Shown here in pieces: positions 22,801 through 28,800 of a stretch of DNA of 64,000 nt. Source of the stretch: Arion vulgaris (Eukaryota > Mollusca > Gastropoda > Stylommatophora > Arionidae). The position numbers and the translations under genes are program-made. Location: positions 2,130,782 through 2,194,781 of the forward strand of contig CM036759.1 in the NCBI GenBank assembly GCA_020796225.1, in the 5' to 3' direction. The notes beneath the pieces were generated by a model. That model had not been told where the DNA came from. It worked only from the letters and a program-made list of their open reading frames with translations, and searched no databases. Each line of letters begins with the position of its first letter. Position 1 is the stretch's first letter.

Positions 22801-25800
22801 ACATGATAATTCATTCTCTCTACTGTTATACATGATAATTCATTCTCTCTACTGTTATACATGATAATTCATTCTCTCTATGTTATACATATAATTCATT
22901 CTCTCTATTGTTATACATGATAATTAGCTATTCTCTCTATTGTTATACATGATAATTAGCTATTCTCTCTATTTATATGATATCTATTATAATTAGCTAT
23001 TCTCTCTATTGTTATACATGATAATTAGCTATTCTCTCTACTGTTATACATGATAATTAGCTATTCTCTCTACTGTTATACATAATAATTCATTCTCTCT
23101 ACTGTTATACATAATAATTAGCTATTCTCTCTACTGTTATACATAATAATTAGCTATTCTCTCTACTGTTATACATGATAATTCATTCTCTCTACTGTTA
23201 TACATAATAATTAGCTATTCTCTCTACTGTTATACATGATAGTTCATTCTCTCTACTGTTATACATAATAATTAGCTATTCTCTCTACTGTTATACATGA
23301 TAGTTCATTCTCTCTACTGTTATACATGATAATTAGCTATTCTCTCTACTGTTATACATGATAGTTCATTCTCTCTACTGTTATACATGATAATTAGCTA
23401 TTCTCTCTACTGTTATACATGATAGTTCATTCTCTCTATTGTTATACATGATAATTAGCTATTCTCTCTACTGTTATACATGATAATTCATTCTCTCTAC
23501 TGTTATACATGATAATTAGCTATTCTCTCTACTGTTATACATGATAATTAGCTATTCTCTCTACTGTTATACATGATAATTAGCTATTCTCTCTACTGTT
23601 ATACATGATAATTAGCTATTCTCTCTACTGTTATACATGATAATTAGTATTCTCTCTATTGTTATACATGATAATTAGCTATTCTCTCTACTGTTATACA
23701 TGATAATTAGCTATTCTCTCTACTGTTATACATTATAATTCATTCTCTCTATTGTTATACATGATAATTCATTCTCTCTATTGTTATACATTATAATTCA
23801 TTCTCTCTATTGTTATACATTATAATTCATTCTCTCTACTGTTATACATAATAATTAGCTATTCTCTCTATTGTTATACATGATAGTTCATTCTTTCTAT
23901 CATACATGATGATTGGCTGTTCTCACTATCAATGCCTTCTATCACATGTCATGAAATGTGTCTAGGAGACATTGTGTGAGGGGCGTAACCAACACTAAAA
24001 ATCAAAAAGCTGCACAGACTGGAAAACCCCAAACTGCTTATGAGTAGTCATTTTTAATCTCTGCCGTATGTGCTCTTGGGCATCATGATGATGATGATGA
24101 TTTAACTATACCAGATATATAATTTGTTATGTTCCTTTTTTTACCACAATTATACTGACTATATATTGTGGTAATGTTCTATTCTCCAGCTCAACTATGC
24201 TCGTTTTACCACAATTATGCCAACTATATATTGTGATATTGTTTTATTCTCCAGCTCAACTATGCTCGTTTTTATCTGCCGAAACTGTTTCCAAACCTCA
24301 AAGAAAGAGTTGTATTTATTGATGATGACTGCATTGTCCAAGGTAACAATGAACATTGTCTGATGTAGATTTGTTGTGTTTATCCTTTGTTGTTGTTGCT
24401 AAAGTATGGTCATCTCTTCATTCTTCAACTTGCTGTGGTCTGCCCTAATAAATGACAAGTCTGTGTCTGCTTCTTCTTTGTTTGACCTGATCAGTTTCTT
24501 TCTGACATTAGCACTTTAGTTTATTGTATCCAGGCTACAGGGTCAAAGGCGTATAGGGACAACGTCGCACCAGGATTAGTGAGCTGGCACTAATCAAGAT
24601 CCTACCCCACCTCGACGTGGTGACCCTGGTAACAGACAACCGATCTTGTCTGACTAAGCGGGTAGGGATCGAGGAGAGCTACTGTGGTACAAGTAGAGAT
24701 GCAGACGTAGTCCCGTTGGATGAGATCCACTCGCAACACAGACGAGCGGAACGCCAGAGTGACTATTAGTGCACATCTCTCCCGGCCGATGGGAAAAGCT
24801 GAACCGATAAACAAAAAGGGATGAGGGTGCATCCAGAAAAGAGACGTGGGGTGAAGCTTGAAGGTGGGGCTCCGAGTTGAGTTACGCGTGGGCCCACATG
24901 GGTGAAACTCGGGAGCCCTGAGGTGGGCGCCTGAACAAATAAACATAAAGGGATGAGAGGTACATCCAAAGTAGAGACGTAGGCCCACATAGGGCGAAAC
25001 TCGGAGCTCTGAGGTGGGGGCTCGAGTCGGGTTGCGTGTGGGCCCACATAGGGCAAAACTTGGAGAGCAGGTAGGGGGCCCGAGTTGAGCTCTATGCCCG
25101 GACAGCCTAGAGGAATGGCGAATGTGAGAACTGATAGACACGGTGGGCGGGACCAAAGCAAGCGCAGGGGTTAGCGGAGCACCCATATATGCAGAACAAC
25201 TGGAAAGCCCAGCAGCGACTTGAATCCAGTGCGCGTTTCTCCTCGCAGGGAATTACTACTGCCTCGTAGTTAGATTGGGGACAATCAAAGGCTAGCTGAG
25301 TAAACCGTACACAAAACGTAACGGCCAAGTAGTCCATAAAAAGACCGGTAATTTGGGCAGATGACGCTCAACAACCTGGGAGGGTAGGTTGTCTAAGGGT
25401 AGCTATCCTAAAAGAAAATAGCAACCTGCTGCCTTGCAGGTCGGTTGGGGACAGCGAGACGGAGAGCGAATCCAGTAGATGCTGGTTGAAATCAGACACG
25501 TCCCCAAAGGACAAGCACCAGAGCTGCAAAAAGTACTGAAGATGTGACGTAAAACAAACGTTCTAGACAAAGGCTGGTTATATATCACAAGAAGAATGAT
25601 AAAAATGGCAGAAAAAGAACATTAGAGAGAGAGAGAGAGATATCCATCCTGTGATATATACATCGTTAGTCTCAACACATTCATCTGAAGAACAGTTTTT
25701 TTGGGGTGTAGGGCAAAGTTTACCTTTTTCTTAGATCTTTACCCATTTAGCCAGACTGTAGTGATGAAACCTCTTACTAGATCCACCACTTGGTGGAGTA

Positions 25801-28800
25801 GAGTACTGGTCAGTACTTGTTTTCTAACTCTGAAGTTGGAGAAGGCACACCTGTAGGGCGGGGGACACTGATAATAAGAAAAGTAGGCCTGCACGCAAAA
25901 ATCAGTCAAATGTGCCATACTTGGCACCCTGACTACACCAGAATTCCTAGTAGGTGAATGCAGAAGAAGAAGATGTACTTATTTGTTAACATATGTTATC
26001 TTTATTTATTGTTATCTTAAATTATTCAAGTTTGTCTAACTAACCCATCAGTTATGTCAACTATCAATATTTTACCATCTGCAGAAAGTGACTGCGCAAC
26101 TATGTGTGTTTGCCAAGTGTGTAGTCATGTTTATTCTTCTAACTGAAATTAATTCTAGAAATAACAAACTTTTAGCGTTGAGTTTTTCAAGAGAGAACAT
26201 TGTGTGCATCTGTCATATTTTCTTTATGCTGGACAGAGAAAGGATGACATCTTCAAACAAAACTTCAAATCTATAGAAATCTTGTCATGGGACTATTATT
26301 ATTATTAAGTAGTGAGTGATGGAAAATGTATAGAAATCTTGTCATGGGACTATTATTATTATTATTATTAAGTAGCGAGTGATGGAAAATGATCTACACC
26401 ATCATACCATACACTAGTTGGAGATATTCCAAAATAAATGTTTCAGAACAATTTTGCAAATTTTCTGACCAAATTCGATAGAAAATGAGGAGCTTTTAAA
26501 AGCAACACAATATGTATCTTAGTTGTATGACTTGATAATTGCAACAAAATATGTATCTTAGTTGTCTGACTTGATAATTGCAACAAAATATGTATCATAG
26601 TTGTATGACTTGATAATTGCAATACAATATGTGTATTAGTTGTATAACTTGATAATTGCAACTCAATATGTATCTTAGTTGTATGACTTGATAATTGCAG
26701 TTGCTAGACTGACAGTTGTATTTATCTAACTTTCATGAAGGTGATATCAGAGAACTTTACAACATATCATTCAAAGATGGACAAATAGCAGCATTCTCTG
26801 AGGATTGTGTCGGAGTCAACAAGAGACTCAGCAGACTAAGTGTAAGTTGTGTTGTTAGTCTCAGTTGTGTGTTTTCTCAAGAAAGTAGTTCCTAGTTGTG
26901 TTGTTAGTCTCAGTTGTGTGTTCTCTCAAGAAAGTAGTTCCTAGGTGTGTTGTTAGTCTCAGTTGTGTGTTCTCTCAAGAAAGTAGTTCCTAGGTGTGTT
27001 GTTAGTCTCAGTTGTATGTTCTATCAAGAAAGTAGTTCCTAATTGTGTTGTTAGTCTCAATTGTGTTTTCTCTCAAGAAAGTAGTTCCTAGTTGTGTTGT
27101 TAGTCTCAGTTGTGTGTTCTATCAAGAAAGTAGTTCCTAGTTGTGTTGTAAACTAATCTGTAGTTAATTTTTCTCACAGAATGTTGTCTATTATTACTTC
27201 TCACAGAATGTTGTCTATTCTTACTTTCTCACAGAATGTTGTCTATTCTTACTTTCTCACAGAATGTTGTCTATTATTACTTTCTCACAGAATGTTGTCT
27301 ATTCTTACTTTCTCACAGAATGTTGTCTATTCTTACTTTCTCACAGAATGTCTATTCTTACTTTCTCACAGAATGTTGTCTATTCTTACTTTCTCACAGA
27401 ATGTTGTCTATTCTTACTTTCTCACAGAATGTTGTCTATTATTACTTCTCACAGAATGTTGTCTATTCTTACTTTCTCACAGAATGTCTATTATTACTTC
27501 TCACAGAATGTTGTCTATTCTTACTTTCTCACAGAATGTTGTCTATTATTACTTCTCACAGAATGTTGTCTATTCTTTTTCTTTCTCACAGAATGTTGTC
27601 TATTATTACTTCTCACAGAATGTTGTCTATTCTTACTTTCTCACAGAATGTCTATTATTACTTCTCACAGAATGTTGTCTATTCTTACTTTCTCACAGAA
27701 TGTCTATTATTACTTCTCACAGAATGTTGTCTATTCTTACTTCTCACAGAATGTTGTCTATTATTACTTCTCACAGAATGTTGTCTATTATTACTTTCTC
27801 ACAGAATGTTGTCTATTATTACTTCTCACAGAATGTTGTCTATTATTACTTCTCACAGAATGTCTATGCAGAATTTCTAGACTTCAAGAATGAACACATC
27901 AAACAAATGCATCTAAAACCTGATGCCTGCTCATTCAACACTGGCATGTTTGTGACTGACCTGGCCGACTGGCACAAACTGAACATTACTGACCAACTAG
28001 AATACTGGATGCAACTTAATACAAAGTCAGTTGTTGTTTTGTCTGTATCTACCATTCAATAAAAGATATCAACTTTCTGGCATATTTTACACCAATGTGG
28101 TACCAGCGGACATCATGACGCCACATCCCTGGCGCCTTCTTTTAGTCTTCTGACTTTGATGATAATTAGAATTTCAAGGGAAAAAATTGTATTTCTATAA
28201 AACAGTATCTCTCTTCTCTTCTTCGTCCGCTTTCAACTCAGGACGAAGTTTCATCTCTGAAACTGATTTTTGCGTGAAAATCTGTTTTTCCAATTTCTTA
28301 CAATGGCAGCAGCGTGCACATTGTAAATTACTTTACACTGGCAGCCGTGTGCTCAATGTACTCGTAATTAGTATTCCCTCGCCATACAGGCAGATTTTCT
28401 CCGACTTCAGAGGTACTCACGTTATCGTCCTGAGTAAGACCAGGGACTCGAACAAATGCCGGACAGTAGGTTCGAACCCGAGCTATGAGGCGTCTCACAG
28501 CTAGCAGTCCGAGCTACTATCAACTACTCTAGGCAGCCCCCCTATAAAACAGTATAATTCAGTTTGTTTCACAAGCACAATTGTTTTTAAAAAAAAATGT
28601 AACTTGTATTCAAGATTAAGTAGTTCATCTGTTGTTATTTTTTATTTCATGTTACTATTAATATTACTTTATTATTATTTTAATTATTATTATCGTAATG
28701 ACTTGACGGTGACCGCTCCTCCATGGTCATTAATTAGATGCTCTCAAAAATGCACAAACAACTGTGGATATCACTATCAAATTAATCTAAGCAGACGAAA

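Noticed and set aside
18660..23935. CRISPR-like appearance of regularly spaced repeats
   Set aside because: Units are directly adjacent with no unique spacers, in an intron of an animal gene. They are minisatellites.
27181..28062. 293-codon forward ORF ending in the glycosyltransferase exon
   Set aside because: Only the last 55 codons of the exon are conserved. The rest is the splice-acceptor minisatellite read through; all three frames are open because the unit has no stop.
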